NCBI GenBank assembly: GCA_030220185.1
Contig: JASPKZ010007548.1
Location: 62,001 to 126,000 of the forward strand
Origin: Diploptera punctata
Taxonomy: Eukaryota; Arthropoda; Insecta; Blattodea; Blaberidae
Length of the DNA: 64,000 nt
Direction of reading: 5' to 3'
Positions 1 through 10,264 of the stretch are shown one piece after another. The notes below the pieces were generated by a model that was not told where the DNA came from, ran no database searches, and worked only from the letters and a program-made list of their open reading frames with translations. Positions within the stretch are counted from its first letter, which is position 1. Every line of letters begins with the position of its first letter. The translations under genes were made by a program, and so were the position numbers.

Positions 1-401
1 GTCATCAATTTGCACCGGCCAGGCATACCAACTGCACAGCACTTCTCTCACTTTGTTGGTGCATGTCCAAAGTTCATGCACTATTGTTACTCTGCATGGT
101 TTAATATGTAACAGTTTAGTACCTCACCATGCAGTGTTCTTTGAAATACAAGTTTCTTGGCCAAGTCACCTTTTGTTGGTGTATGTTCTAATCTTTCTCC
201 TATTTCGTCTAATTTATCCTCAGTCAGCACACATTTTGTTACCCTTGGTTTCTTATTGAGTACAGAACTAATTTTTTTCTAAATTTGTTTACAAGTTGTC
301 AAACGGTCTCTCTATTTGGAGGATTTACACCTGGAAATTGTGTTCTGAATCAACTAATGACTTATCTGCAAGGCTATGTTCTCACATAAATTACTTATTT
401 T
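1..401. other. Unassigned AT-rich sequence
   Basis: I see no gene, tRNA-like box or repeat boundary that I can support. The only open frame is short and leucine/valine-rich and matches nothing I recognise. It lies downstream of the last recognised Arpc4 exon on that gene's strand. Confidence 0.4.
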
Positions 402-834
402 AGGAATTCTCACGATGAGGTGTATTCTTTAAGGTAGAACTTTTTATCACTCACCTCATATTGTTGTTCTTATTTGACTATAAACTAGTTTCAGAACATA
501 GTTTCTGTTCCATCCTCAGTATCATCACGACCGTTGTTCTGTCGTCTTGAAGAGCTGTCCTTGGCTCCTTCCATTGGCTGACTGAAAAACCTTGAAACCA
601 GGTCATTCTCACCAGGAATTTCAAAGTTCAAGAACTTCCCAGTGAGAATGACCTGGTTTCGAGGTTTTTCAGTCAGCCAATGGAAGGAGCGAAGGACAGC
701 TCTTCAAGACGACAGAACAACAGTCTGAGGATGGAACAGAAACTATGTTCCGAAACTAGTTTATAGTCAAATAAGAACAATATGCAGTGAGTGATAAAAA
801 ATTCTACCTTAACCTCACATAATTCTCTAATCTA
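402..834. mobile_element. Inverted pair of Penelope-like element 3' ends
   Basis: Two nearly identical arms of about 200 bp face each other around position 630, forming a large palindrome. Each arm, read outward, encodes the same C-terminal peptide with core GENDLVSRFFSQPMEGAKDS. The minus-strand arm ends at a stop at about 491-493. The plus arm has a roughly 10-nt deletion that changes its frame near the end. The NFEIPG segment before this core also occurs in the pair at 19.4-20.3 kb, where a GIY-YIG endonuclease signature precedes it, so I assign both to Penelope-like retroelements. The outer ends share an ATGAGGT...ACTCACCTCAT motif with other fragments in the window. Confidence 0.65.
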
Positions 835-839
835 ATTCG

Positions 840-1228
840 TAATGGTGTAGCCCATTGTTGAGCCATAGCCTCTCCTTTAATTAGGAGTTACTAGACCAAG
901 TTAATTTTTAGTTACCTATTTCCTCATAGATGTCATGAGTGACATGCTATCAACACACAGACTCAATGAGACATCTAGCAGGCAACTAAGGTATTACTAG
1001 GACACTGAGGTCAGTAAATTTTGCTTACAGGCCTCTTTATTCAGGCTTAAGGATCTTTTAGGAGCCTAAGAATCTTCAGACTTGGGACCCACAGCTTAAA
1101 GTCCCTCACGGAGGACTTGTTCCTTGGATTTTTCTGTCCTAAAAAAATCCATCAACCCCAGCTGGGTTTGAACCTGCAACCCTTGGGACCAGAGGCAAGG
1201 AACATAACCACTAGTCCACTGCAGCCGA
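840..1228 (-). repeat. tRNA-derived SINE, family 1 (minus)
   Basis: The minus strand begins near 1228 with a degenerate tRNA-like head. It has an A-box-like segment around CACTAGTGGTTATG and a B box GGGTTCAAACCC-like segment. The body (ATCCAAGGAACAAGTCCTC, then the AAGCCTGAATAAAGAGGCC region) matches the better preserved copy at 29424-29832. It is old: many substitutions and no clear target duplication. It abuts the Penelope-like palindrome on its left. Confidence 0.75.
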
Positions 1229-1309
1229 CTTTTACTTAATTACCGTACATAAATACTCTATGCTGTACTGTGGACACAGATCAAGGCATGATAACTATAT
1301 ACTAAACTA

Positions 1310-2636
1310 CAGGGTGGACCGCTCGAATGGACCTAATTTCAATTGCTTGTTACTGGCAAACGGTTGAAGATAGAAACTTAAAACAACGTTCATATTACAG
1401 AAAAACTCACCAAGTTTTGATATCCAGATCACCACATCTCTATATGAGCCCCAGCAGTCACTGTGACGATATCAAAGCGATGAACAATTTCTTGCCAAGT
1501 ACGATGGAGTATGTCTTCTGGAATGTTCTCAATAGCCTCTATGATGCGCTCACGAAGATCACGAAGGTCTTTGACTGGGGTGGTGTAAACTTTATCTTTG
1601 ACATAGCCCCAGAGAAAGAAATCCAGTGGTGTTAAATCGGGAGATCTCGGGGGCCACGCGATTGGTCCTCCCCTACCAATCCAACGGCCAGGGAAAATGT
1701 TGTCCAAAGTCGTACGAACTTCATTGGACCAGTGGGGAGGAGCACCATCTTGCTGGAAAACGATGTTAGGCTGCAGTTGTTCAATTTGTGGAAAGAAGAA
1801 CTGCTCCAGCATGTCAAGATATGTGGTACCACGAACAGTTTTCTCGGCGAAGAAAAACGGTCCAATGACCTTATTATGTGACAAACTGCACCAAACATTC
1901 ATCTTCGGACTATCACGAACATGCTCTTGAATAGCGTGAGGATTCTCCGATCCCCAGATCCGCACATTATGCCGGTTTACCTTGCCTGACAAATGGAAAG
2001 TGGCTTCGTCGAGAGAAGAAAATCTTGGTCATGAAGTCAGGATCAGCGCCGAGACGGTCCAGCATCGTATTGGCGAATTCCACTCGTTTCGGCATGTCAT
2101 TCGGCTCCAGACGTTGCACTAACTGCACTTTATATGCGTGCAGTTTGAGGCGTTTGTGGACAATCCGTTGTAATGTCGATTTTGGTATTTGAAGTTCCCG
2201 CGAAGCTCTTCTTAATGACTTCCGGGGGCTTCGCTCAAATGCGGCTTGAACATTTGCTACCATTTCATCGGATGCTCTGCGACCACCACCATGCTTCTTC
2301 AACACAGATCCTGTAGCTAATAATGTATCACGCCACTTCTTTATGCTTCTAGCAGTTGGAGCATCACGGTTAAACACACGCCGGAACTCCCTTTGAACTC
2401 TAATGATTGATTTAAACTCCGCATACCACAAAACAGCTTGCGCTTTCATCTGCGGAGTCGCCATTTTCACAAACAATTAAATCTAAGAACGAGAAACGTA
2501 TCTTTGTGCCATCTACCGACAGGATTCGAAACTTGGTGAGTTTTTCTGTACTATGAACGTTGTTTTAAGTTTCTATCTTCAACCGTTTGCCAGTAACAAG
2601 CAATTGAAATTAGGTCCATTCGAGCGGTCCACCCTG
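1310..2636 (-). mobile_element. Near-complete mariner/Tc1-type transposon
   Basis: A 1327-bp element is flanked by TA on both sides (1308-1309 and 2637-2638), the target duplication of this superfamily. The terminal inverted repeats run about 108 bp (1310-1418 and 2529-2636) and begin CAGGGTGGACCGCTCGAATG. I see only about one mismatch over that length, so the insertion is young. The transposase reads on the minus strand and is broken by a single frameshift. Such an element could still be moved in trans by an intact relative, which is an inference. Confidence 0.93.
1429..2476 (-). pseudogene. Mariner-type transposase, single frameshift
   Basis: The family performs cut-and-paste transposition in the nucleus. 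The N-terminal half (from the Met at 2464 or 2476 to about 2010) carries a helix-turn-helix DNA-binding region (MKAQAVLWYAEF, then SIKKWRDTLLATGS) and a second helical domain (IPKSTLQRIVHKRLKL). The C-terminal half (to 1429) has the catalytic core: VFQQDGAPPHW with the second Asp and RSPDLTPLDFFLWGYVKDKV with the third. I count 36 residues between those two aspartates. The two halves lie in different frames. The break falls at about 2006-2020, where one extra base sits just before the expected first catalytic Asp. Otherwise the coding length of about 345 codons is normal for the family and I see no other stop. The very long identical TIRs argue for recent inactivation. Confidence 0.9.
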
Positions 2637-2638
2637 TA

Positions 2639-2959
2639 TTATCTGTCCAATGTAAGAAGCACACTTTGACATTTAACTTCCGAATGTATTACTCCGTGCA
2701 GCGTGTGTAAGAGTGCAGGCAAACTCTGTCAGCTGTTTGTTACAAGCTGATAAATTAATGCACAACAATTGTTTTAAAATTTAAGGTTGTATTAATATTT
2801 ACAATGGAATGTCGAAAACTAATACATTTAACACCGTTTTTCACCACTCTTTAACAATTTCCCTTTGTGCTTCTAATAATTTTGATCATACATTTTATCA
2901 GCGAGTTAAGTTAACATAAACTACCAGACAGCACATATTTGTAACACACTCAACTTCCT
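2639..2959. other. Unassigned spacer
   Basis: About 320 bp of AT-rich sequence between the mariner and a LINE fragment. I recognise no feature. Confidence 0.4.
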
Positions 2960-3735
2960 TTCAAGAATCGTTCAGTTTCAAACAAATACGAATTTTTAGT
3001 TACTCTCCAACCTTAGATAATGAACAAATTCCTTATACCGACGTCGTTAAAAACTTGGGATTTTACTTAGATTCTAATTTAAAATGGCATGAGCAAGTAA
3101 AACAAACATCTAAAAGGATCTTCTCCATAATGCATTCCCTAAAGCGACTTAAACATTTTCTTCCTACAACTCTTAAAAGAATTTTAATCCAAACTTTAGT
3201 GATGCCGCATTTTGACTACTGTGACGTTCTACTAACTGACATAAGTGACGGATTATCGGACAAACTGCAGCGTGTCCATAATATGTGTATCAGATTCATA
3301 TTTAATGTTCGAAAATACGATCACATTTCTCCATTATTCCACGAATTGTCATGGCTACATCTAAAAGAGAGAAGAAAATCGCACTGTCTAATTCTCCTAT
3401 TTAAGATCCTACATACCTCGATTCCCAATTATTTATCATCCCGTTTCCAGTAACTATCCTCAAACCATAACTTAAACACAAGATCACAACATAGTCTCTT
3501 ACTTAATATACCGCAACATAGGACATCACATCACTCCATGTCATATACCATCTCCACTTCTCGCAACTGGAATTCCCTACCACAAGAAATAAGGGGCTGC
3601 CGGACATTGGCATCTTTTAAAAGAAATCTAAATTTATATTTGCTCTAAAATCGACTTCATTATTATCCAGTGTAAGATATATATATATATTAATTGGTGT
3701 TTCCCATATAATGTATCATATTTATATTATTATTA

Positions 3736-3772
<37 letters not shown>

Positions 3773-3975
3773 CGTATCATTATTGTTATTACCCTATAAA
3801 ATGTTGTTTGTACATGACATTTACATTGTTACATTTATTGTATCTTTAAGTGTTTATAATTAGTATAGTGTATATCTATATTTGTCGAATATTTGTTTGT
3901 ATTTGTACTGGTTGAGTGGAAGAGAGGGCCTTATGGCCTTAACTCTGCCAGAATAAATAAAGTATTATTATTATT
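2960..3975 (+). pseudogene. LINE family J fragment: RT C-terminus and 3' UTR
   Basis: The open stretch 3040-3453 encodes the thumb/C-terminal part of a non-LTR reverse transcriptase: GFYLDSNLKWHEQVKQ, then MHSLKRLKHFLP and LVMPHFDYCDVLL. An in-frame TAA at 3451-3453 breaks it. The same frame then continues to about 3648, with NTRSQHSLLL and STSRNWNSLPQEI. The 3' UTR ends in a short hairpin (3925-3940), AATAAATAAAG and an ATT microsatellite. The C-terminal peptide and 3' tail recur at 28.4-28.9 kb (minus), and the tail at 24.2-24.4 kb. Jockey-like by general appearance; the clade is not certain. Confidence 0.8.
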
Positions 3976-4012
3976 ATTATTATATTATATTATTATTATT
4001 ATATTATTATTA
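3667..4012. repeat. AT and ATT microsatellites in a LINE 3' region
   Basis: A short (AT)n run at about 3678-3692 and (ATT)n runs at about 3725-3775 and 3965-4012. The last lies immediately after the LINE AATAAA and is probably its tail, expanded after insertion. Confidence 0.85.
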
Positions 4013-4020
4013 AAGAAACA

Positions 4021-4500
4021 TGTAGGTGTATACTGTATTCTAATCAACTATAGTTAACATAAATAGCTTTACATACATACTTATATTAATCGAGTACATG
4101 ATCTATTCTTTTGCTTCCGCTGAACTGTGCTTTGGTCATGAACGAATTGCAGTAACTGCAGCAGTCATGTGCTTTGTGGATTACCCACCCATTTATTTCC
4201 CTGAAATGTCTTTCTTAGGCTGGACAGAAAATAAGTGCTTAATTTTACTTTATAATATGTTATAACATGAGAATACAATGTTGCAGTAGAATGTGTTTTT
4301 CACCTTACAAGCATGAAGCTCAACTGACTCACTCCACCAGGCACCAGTTGCACTGCGTGGCAGCACAAGTTGATGACTCACTGCCTGCAGTAACTTTTCC
4401 CACTAGCAGCCACAAGTTCAGTGAGATGCATTGTATAAACAACAAATATGTGTGCATGCACATGGGTAGAGGAACCACTTAGCAGGTTTTGAGTTATCAA
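4021..4500. other. Unassigned sequence
   Basis: No recognisable coding similarity or repeat boundary. A 71-codon frame at 4267-4482 is cysteine/histidine-rich by chance, with no family match that I can support. Confidence 0.35.
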
Positions 4501-4706
4501 CAAGGGAACTGTCAACCATTGCATGACAAAATCTACCTTAAAATTTCTTCCAGAAAAGCATTGTGATGTACAAAGTTTGTGTCCAAAAAATGATGTGCTG
4601 TTTTTAAATGCAAGGCACTGAAATCCTGTGTCAATCACTCATTTAAACTTGAGGGAAATGATATATAAATGGATTGCGCACAAATGTGCAAAGGTGATAT
4701 TTTTAA

Positions 4707-5023
4707 CATCCATCCATAGTAATTCTTTCCGAAGGCAGGTCCTTCACTACAATCATAGCATTTTCATGCTATGCTTGCAGCTTTACTAGGGAATTGTAGG
4801 TGTGGTAGCTTCCCGTTGCTTTCCACACCGGAGAAGGATGATGATGATGGCCATATGATTTCAGGGACCATTTGGGCCTTAAAGTTTTCCTGACATTTGT
4901 CTTACATGTGAGGAAAAACCCCGATAAAAACCTCACCCAGAAAAACTGCCCAGAACAGGGATCAAACCCGGGCCCGCTGCGTGACAAGGCAGCATGCTAC
5001 CTCGAGACCACACTGGTGGATAG
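4707..5023 (-). repeat. tRNA-derived SINE, family 3 (minus)
   Basis: On the minus strand the element runs from a tRNA-like head (GTGTGGTCTCGAGGTAGCAT, B box GGTTTGATCCC-like) through the conserved GACAAATGTCAGGAAAACTT body. It continues through a (CAT)n stretch to the 3' end GGACCTGCCTTCGG...ATTACTATGGATGGAT. It is one of ten copies in the window and sits inside the 4501-5609 element. Confidence 0.88.
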
Positions 5024-5059
5024 TACTTTAAAAATGAACTAACACTTTAGCATTGTCTT

Positions 5060-5300
5060 GCATTGTCACAAATTGTTTTTGCTCTTTTTTTTACATGTTT
5101 CAATACGGTATCTTTCACAGTTCTCTTCACATACTTCGCATAAGCATGATGTGTTTGGGTCATGGAAAATTTTGTCTCTGCACATTAGATGGTGGAATCC
5201 ATGTACGCTTCATCTCGTGATGATATGTCGTATCTGATAATTTGCTTCTGTCCAGTTCCTGTCTATCATCGCTCCGGTGCTGAAGAATTTCGGCCATACT
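5060..5300 (-). pseudogene. LINE family B fragment, cysteine-rich C-terminus
   Basis: The minus strand reads CLCEVCEENCERYRIET with preceding CRDKIFHDP. This parallels CLCKLCDQKCEQYHLIDC at the 3' end of the longer LINE at 50.7-54.3 kb. Both look like the C-terminal zinc-knuckle region of a non-LTR ORF2. The fragment is short and isolated. Confidence 0.55.
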
Positions 5301-5808
5301 TCTTCTCTTTACCTGCGTAGTCTTTGTAGTTTAGGGAAATAATACAACACCTGAATTGGTAGATTGGATAACCCTCATCACCTTCCATCCACGCTGTATC
5401 TTGCCTCAATTCACTCCACTCTTAATCATGCAGGGAGCCTAACTGCTCTGTATAGTAGGTTGACATTGCTAGATTCTGGCTTCAATTTCTTTGCCTTCCA
5501 ATTAAAAACTGGCAGATAAATTTTTGGACATAGCTATAGAACATCACAATGCTCCTCTGTTAGAAATTTCAAGATATGTTCCGGCATGCAATTGTTGACA
5601 GTTCCCTTGTAAGAACATTAAATGGTAGAAATTAAGTTAAATAAAAATATATGGTGCCAATGGGAACAGAAGAGGTGCTAGTGTATATGACATGGTACAA
5701 AATTAAATTTTTAAATTCTATACTATTCAGTAACTATTCGGTAAATTAAAATAATTTTGATATATGTGATTATTTCAGTAATTCTACAAATGAAAAGTTT
5801 CTACTCAC

Positions 5809-5979
5809 CCTTTTCAGAAATTCTTCTGAACAAATTCTTGCTCTAGCATTTGCAGCAAGTTTCATTTCACTGATTTCTTTATCAATTTCTTCCATAAAAT
5901 GTATTACAAAATCAACTAATTTATGTTTATACATTTGTTCAGTATGGAAGTTCGTTATCAAAAAACTTATATCATAACC
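5809..5979 (-). CDS. Arpc4: ARP2/3 complex subunit 4, penultimate exon
   Basis: This 171-nt exon encodes 57 residues, starting [20 protein letters not shown] and ending in [18 protein letters not shown]4 (p20) is a core scaffold subunit of the ARP2/3 complex, which nucleates branched actin filaments in the cytoplasm. This stretch holds most of the long C-terminal helix that packs against ARPC2 in known structures. On the minus strand the exon is preceded by a TACTTACAG acceptor and followed by a GTGAGT donor at 5808. It is in phase 0 at both ends and joins directly to the GAG ending the exon at 14139. The family normally ends only one to a few residues later. I searched 1-5800 for an AG followed by a Phe codon and a stop and found none, so the last exon is probably left of the window. 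Conservation is near-perfect, with no disruption. Confidence 0.96.
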
Positions 5980-6109
5980 CTGTAAGTACAAAATAATGTA
6001 AATATCAAAGTATTCCTCAATTTTGTTTCAATGTCCAAGAGCATAAATCCTGAAAAATTTCATGCTTTTACCCATAACTAAGAAAAATTATGGAAAAACT
6101 TTAGTTTAC

Positions 6110-6740
6110 CTTCCCTAATAAAATTTCCAAGTGCTACAGAATAACAGTGTGCATGCGCAAAAGTTTATGAAGTTGTCGCTAGATGGAACCACATAACTGT
6201 AAAGTGCTACAGAAAGTTTATAGAGTTGTTGCTAGATGGAACCATGTGGCTATGAAATTGATTTGATCAACCTTCGCAATAAATTCCCAAACGTTTATTA
6301 TAAATGGACATACACAAACTTGCCCCTTCCTAACCTCACAAAATAAAATTTAACAAAGTGTAGACTAATCTGATGTACACTAACTTGTCCCATGGTAATA
6401 TAACAAAATGAAGTGACTGAACAACCTTTTCTTAAAATATACTTTCGAGTGTTGATCATTCCAATTTCACAGATATCTCCACCATTTAGCGGATGTTTCT
6501 TTAAATGTTCATGCATGCATACAACGATTCTGCATAACTTAGAAGAAATCATTGCATACATACATAAATACTTAATAATTTTAAAAAAATATTGTAAGTA
6601 CCTTTTCAAAATATTTAAAATTGTATGAAATGATAGTAAAGACAGAAGAAGTACATAGAGCAGCAGCATTACCAGTATATAGTATGGGAAATCAAGTGGA
6701 AGGTAATCTAAAGTTGAGCCAAAATTCAACTACATTCACT
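6110..6740. repeat. Dispersed repeat family R2, inverted halves
   Basis: The sequence at 6120-6420 reads as the reverse of a repeat found at least ten times here. Its recurring parts are TGCGCATGC near TCTGTAGAACTT, GGTCATTTCAATTTCACAG, AATAAACGTTTGGGAATTTA and a GTTAGGTTAGGAAGGG segment next to GTGTACATCC. At about 6445-6640 part of it appears in forward orientation, so this copy is an inverted pair. It lies in the intron between Arpc4 exons. No coding capacity is visible. Confidence 0.6.
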
Positions 6741-6913
6741 GATTTCTTATGATTCAATGGTTAATTATGATATATTTATATTTGAGTTGTTCTCCTTCTG
6801 AGTATTGTGCATCAAAACTTCATCAATGCATACATTCTGCTGATTCTAATAACGTTCAGTGGCAATGCATTCTATATGTTCTATAAGTCCCTAAGAAACG
6901 TTCTATTCATTAA

Positions 6914-7965
6914 CCCATTGGACACTTTTAACGAGTCTCCCTCGTGAGCAGGTAGTAAGTCCAAACAGCCCTACCATGACCTACACTCGTTGTGTTATAA
7001 CCTCCACTGTAAGATGTTAGGTTTTTTAGTGGTTTAAATTTTCAGTTCACCATCAGTAAAATTTGTTTGTTTATGTAAAGTAAATATGTATAGGCCTAGT
7101 GTATTTTATAGTTTATTTTAGTTATTATTTATAGAATAGTAGACTATAGTTGTAGGCATTTATTACGGTAAAATATAAGTGAATATAAAATCAGTGTTTA
7201 TTTGTTAAACTTCATAGTTGTAAATTTAATTTTTTTTGCAATATGTACGCAAATAGGAGAGAACGTATTGCTATTGAGAAACTAGGTGAAGTAGTGAATG
7301 AAATGTTATGTGACAGTGATTCTAGTGAATTATCATGGAACGAAGATTCGGACGATGAAATAATATACAGTGACAACATAACCGTGCATGCTACTGATGG
7401 CAGAAATACTATGTGAGTTTCGTCCAGTTTTTATCTATAGTATTTTATTATTTACAGGTCGATATATACCTAAGATAATTAGAGAATATACGAAGAACTT
7501 TTCCTGATTTTATAATGTATAGGTCTATGCTTATTTATATTTCATATATTTATTTTTATTTATTTTTATTATGTACAGTATTATATTGCGTTTGTTATTT
7601 TTTTCCCCGGTCTTGTTTGAACATATGATTTATGTTTACTTTCAAGGCAATGTCCGAGAACTGTTACAAAAAGATGGTTTTTGAAATGTTTGTCAACCTT
7701 CACAGCCTTGAAAGTAACAAAACATAACGGTTTACAATGCACAAAAGAGGGTAGCAGGCAGGCCACATTCCTTTGCTATTCATAAAAATACAAGATACTA
7801 AAAGAAATTCAGGGGTAAACAAAATATCTGAAAACATAAGAGATAGAACACAGTATGTGTATTTTGTATTCTGATTTAAAGTCCAGCGCAGCCAGAGTAG
7901 CGTTGAAAAGATTTAAATGGGTTCCCAGTGAACATGCTAGGCGCTTTAAACGTGTCTCCAGTGGG
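6914..7965 (+). mobile_element. Non-autonomous piggyBac-like element
   Basis: A 1052-bp segment is bounded by TTAA on both sides (6910-6913 and 7966-7969), the target duplication of piggyBac transposons. Its ends are CCCATTGGACACTTTTAA at the left and, inverted, CCCACTGGAGACACGTTTAA at the right. The terminal CCC...GGG next to TTAA is the superfamily hallmark. Inside is an acidic N-terminal exon-like frame (7243-7416), but no catalytic domain. The element is therefore an internally deleted or decayed derivative. It sits in an Arpc4 intron. Confidence 0.85.
7243..7416 (+). pseudogene. Possible piggyBac transposase N-terminal remnant
   Basis: A 57-codon frame starts at ATG 7243 and reads MYANRRERIAIEKLGEVV, then the acidic stretch CDSDSSELSWNEDSDDE. 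Acidic, serine-rich N-termini like this are typical of piggyBac transposases. A GTGAGT at the 3' end (about 7413) would also work as a splice donor. Its place inside TTAA-bounded inverted repeats supports the assignment. No catalytic DDD region follows. It could be a chance frame, but its composition is unlike the surrounding AT-rich sequence. Confidence 0.55.
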
Positions 7966-8050
7966 TTAAATAGAGCGAATGGTTGCAATGGCAAAGAGTG
8001 CACTTTTACTTTTTTTTTTTCCTGGAAGTAAACATCAATGAAACTAAATA

Positions 8051-8595
8051 CAGGGTGAACAGTAATTACACAGACAAACTTCAGGAACTGATTCCAGACT
8101 GGAAATGGAGGAAAAAAGGTCCTATAAACATGTGTCCGGAAATGAACAATGTGTGTGCAACGACAACAAATCACCCCTACACACAGTACGTAGAATATTC
8201 TCAACCACGTCGCAACAGATGTTCAAAGTGGCCTCCATGGAATGCAATGCACATGCTCACACGTATCATGAATTGCCTCATTCTTTTGCAAATTCCAGTC
8301 TCTCTGCGAATAGCATCACAGGCGATGTGGACATGCTGTTGAAGGGTATGCACATCTGGAATTGGTTCAGCGTAAACAATGCTTTTCAGATGCCCGCAGA
8401 GGTAAAAATCCAGGGGGTTTAAGTCCGGTAATCTAGCAGGCCATGCAGCAGTGCTGAGAGAATAATGCCATTCATCAGGGCCATCTACTGTGGCAACAAT
8501 GCATTTATGGACACTTATTCATAGCATATTTTTTCCTCCATTTCCAGTCAGGAATCAGTCCCTGCAGTTTGTCGGTGTAATTAAAATTCACCCTA
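8051..8595 (-). mobile_element. Internally deleted mariner-type element inside a LINE
   Basis: Inverted termini beginning CAGGGTGAACAGTAATTACA (left) and TAGGGTGAATTTTAATTACA (right, inverted) extend about 85 bp. TA duplications flank it. The uninterrupted target sequence AAACTAAATATATGGTC survives in the paralogous LINE at about 10445-10460. The minus strand keeps only the transposase C-terminus: ARLPDLNPLDFYLCGHLKS, with the third catalytic Asp, through AFHGGHFEHLLRR. The helix-turn-helix and first two catalytic residues are missing. Confidence 0.9.
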
Positions 8596-9130
8596 TATAT
8601 GGTCACTCATAGAAATATATAATGGAAATGAACAAATGAGAGAAATTTTGAAGAAGTGGCTAAATTCAAATACCTAGGAACAATAAATACAAACAGGAAT
8701 GAGGTGGACAAAGGAATAAAACATAGGCTTTATTCTGGAAATGCATGCTATTATGCATTACAAGGATTCTTGTCACCCCAACTTCTCTCAAAAAACAATA
8801 TATAAAACTTTTATTTCCCCAGTTATATTATATGGATGCAAAAACATGGATTCTTACTTTAAGGAAAGAGAAAATATTACGAGTATTTAAGAATAAAGTT
8901 CTTAGGGAAATTTTTGGACCAAAGAGAGATGGACAGGTGAATGGAGAAGACTATATAGCAGTGAGCTACAAGATCTTTATGGAAACCAGGTATAATAAGA
9001 ACAGCTAGGTCTCATAGATTGTGATAGGCAGGATATGTGGTACAAATGGGGAATGAAAGAGGGGCTTAGAAATTCTGTAGGCAAACCACAGGGAAAGCAC
9101 CCGTAGGTAAGCCAAGAATGAGAGAATAAC

Positions 9131-9493
9131 TTACTTACTTACTCACTGGCACTATCGAACCCGTAAGTTCATGGCCGCACGGACATAAGCTCTCCACACA
9201 TCCCTATCCTGAGCTAATGCTTTCCAATCATTCCCTGTATAATCTACTTCCCTCAAATCATAGTTAATGTTATTTTCCCACCTCATTCTTGGTCTACCAA
9301 CCGGGCGTTTTCCCTCTGGCTTTCTTACAAGAAGCTTCCATGCAAGCCTTTCATTCCCCATATGTGCAACATGTCCTGCCCATCGCAGTTTACAAGACTT
9401 AACTGTTCTTATATCTGGCTTCCTATAAAGACCATGTAGTTCATTGTTAAGTAGTCTTCTCCATTCACCTGTATGTTCATCTCACTTTGGTCC
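9131..9493 (-). mobile_element. 5'-truncated LINE family G copy, antisense insertion
   Basis: The minus strand encodes the family G C-terminus, from GPK near 9490 through GKRPVGRPRMRWENNINYDL to a stop after AAMNLRVR at 9152. A short 3' tail of AAGTAAGT repeats follows. A 14-bp direct duplication AATGAGAGAATAAC flanks it (9117-9130 and 9494-9507). This is the signature of target-primed reverse transcription into an older copy of the same family lying in the opposite orientation. Confidence 0.92.
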
Positions 9494-9635
9494 AATGAGA
9501 GAATAACAGTAACCATTATTTGAGGGAAGTAACTTGTACAGGGAAGATTCAAAAACTTTAGCTCAGAATAGGGATGTATAGAGAATTTATGTCTTTGTGG
9601 CCATGAACCTACAGGTTTGATAGTGCCACTGATTT

Positions 9636-10264
9636 ACTGCAGTCACTGATTCTCCAGCCTGGACATTTTCACGACAGTGTTGCCAATGTGGATATTCAGT
9701 GGGAGGGGTCGCTTTACATATGCGGTTAGCAGACATACAGCTGACAACATCCCAGCAATTTAAAACCTAACTAGCACGCTATAGCTGCATCAAGAGCAAT
9801 GAGTGGTTGTGGGCAGATGTTCACTCCCACTACAGCCATTTCCTTATTGGCAGTAAAGGGCTAGTTCTTCCTTTACCCCTTGTACAACCTAAACTTCAGG
9901 GCCGGAGAATCGGTGGCTGGGGTATAGTTTCTAATTTTTTTTACCTAGTTCCTTTAGTTTGAAACAGCAATACACTTCTATCATGGAAATGTATCACAAG
10001 CATGCTTTAGAAGCATAGAAATTAATTTTCTCTCTATGAATCACTTGAAATTAATTTGTTTGTAGGAAAGAGTCACAAGAGTTAGAGGAAATGTACGACA
10101 TTTTCATGTCAATTTACATTAAAAAAAAACTAAAATGTACTACTGCATGATTTAATGGGTCTGCCGTGCCTTTTTGAATTAACCTGTAAGTGCTATCTTT
10201 ATTTTCCATAGCGCAGATAAATTTATGTACATTTTTATGGTTGCAATATAGGTGCAAAATAATA
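9636..10264. other. Unassigned intronic sequence
   Basis: About 630 bp with no frame or boundary that I can assign. It lies in an Arpc4 intron between two LINE family G copies. Confidence 0.4.

Larger units (their letters stand above)
4501..5609. mobile_element. Degraded terminal-inverted-repeat element, interrupted
   Basis: The left end begins CAAGGGAACTGTCAACCATT at 4501. The right end is its inverted complement, finishing at 5609. The internal segments at about 5325-5600 match, in reverse orientation, the compact copy at 20559-20975. The body is now split by a SINE (4707-5023) and a LINE fragment (5060-5300). I find no matching flanking duplication. The CA(A/G)GG-type terminus would fit a hAT-like element, but that is weak evidence. 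Confidence 0.6.
8021..9635 (+). pseudogene. LINE family G remnant with two nested insertions
   Basis: Three pieces of one LINE copy (8021-8050, 8596-9130, 9508-9635) align in order with the better copy at 10265-11508. The joined peptide includes KFKYLGTINTNRNEVDKGIK, ACYYALQGFL, TLRKEKILRVF and FGPKRDGQ. A mariner (8051-8595) and an antisense copy of the same LINE family (9131-9493) split it. Frameshifts and stops abound. The left end begins abruptly after a T run at 8010-8020. Confidence 0.85.

Noticed and set aside
1327..1930. Plus-strand frames opposite the mariner transposase
   Set aside because: Antisense by-products of the transposase coding sequence, with no independent support.
2006..2020. 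Programmed frameshift in the mariner transposase
   Set aside because: Mariner/Tc1 transposases are read in a single frame. There is no slippery heptamer or pseudoknot visible. A plain one-base mutation is the simpler explanation.
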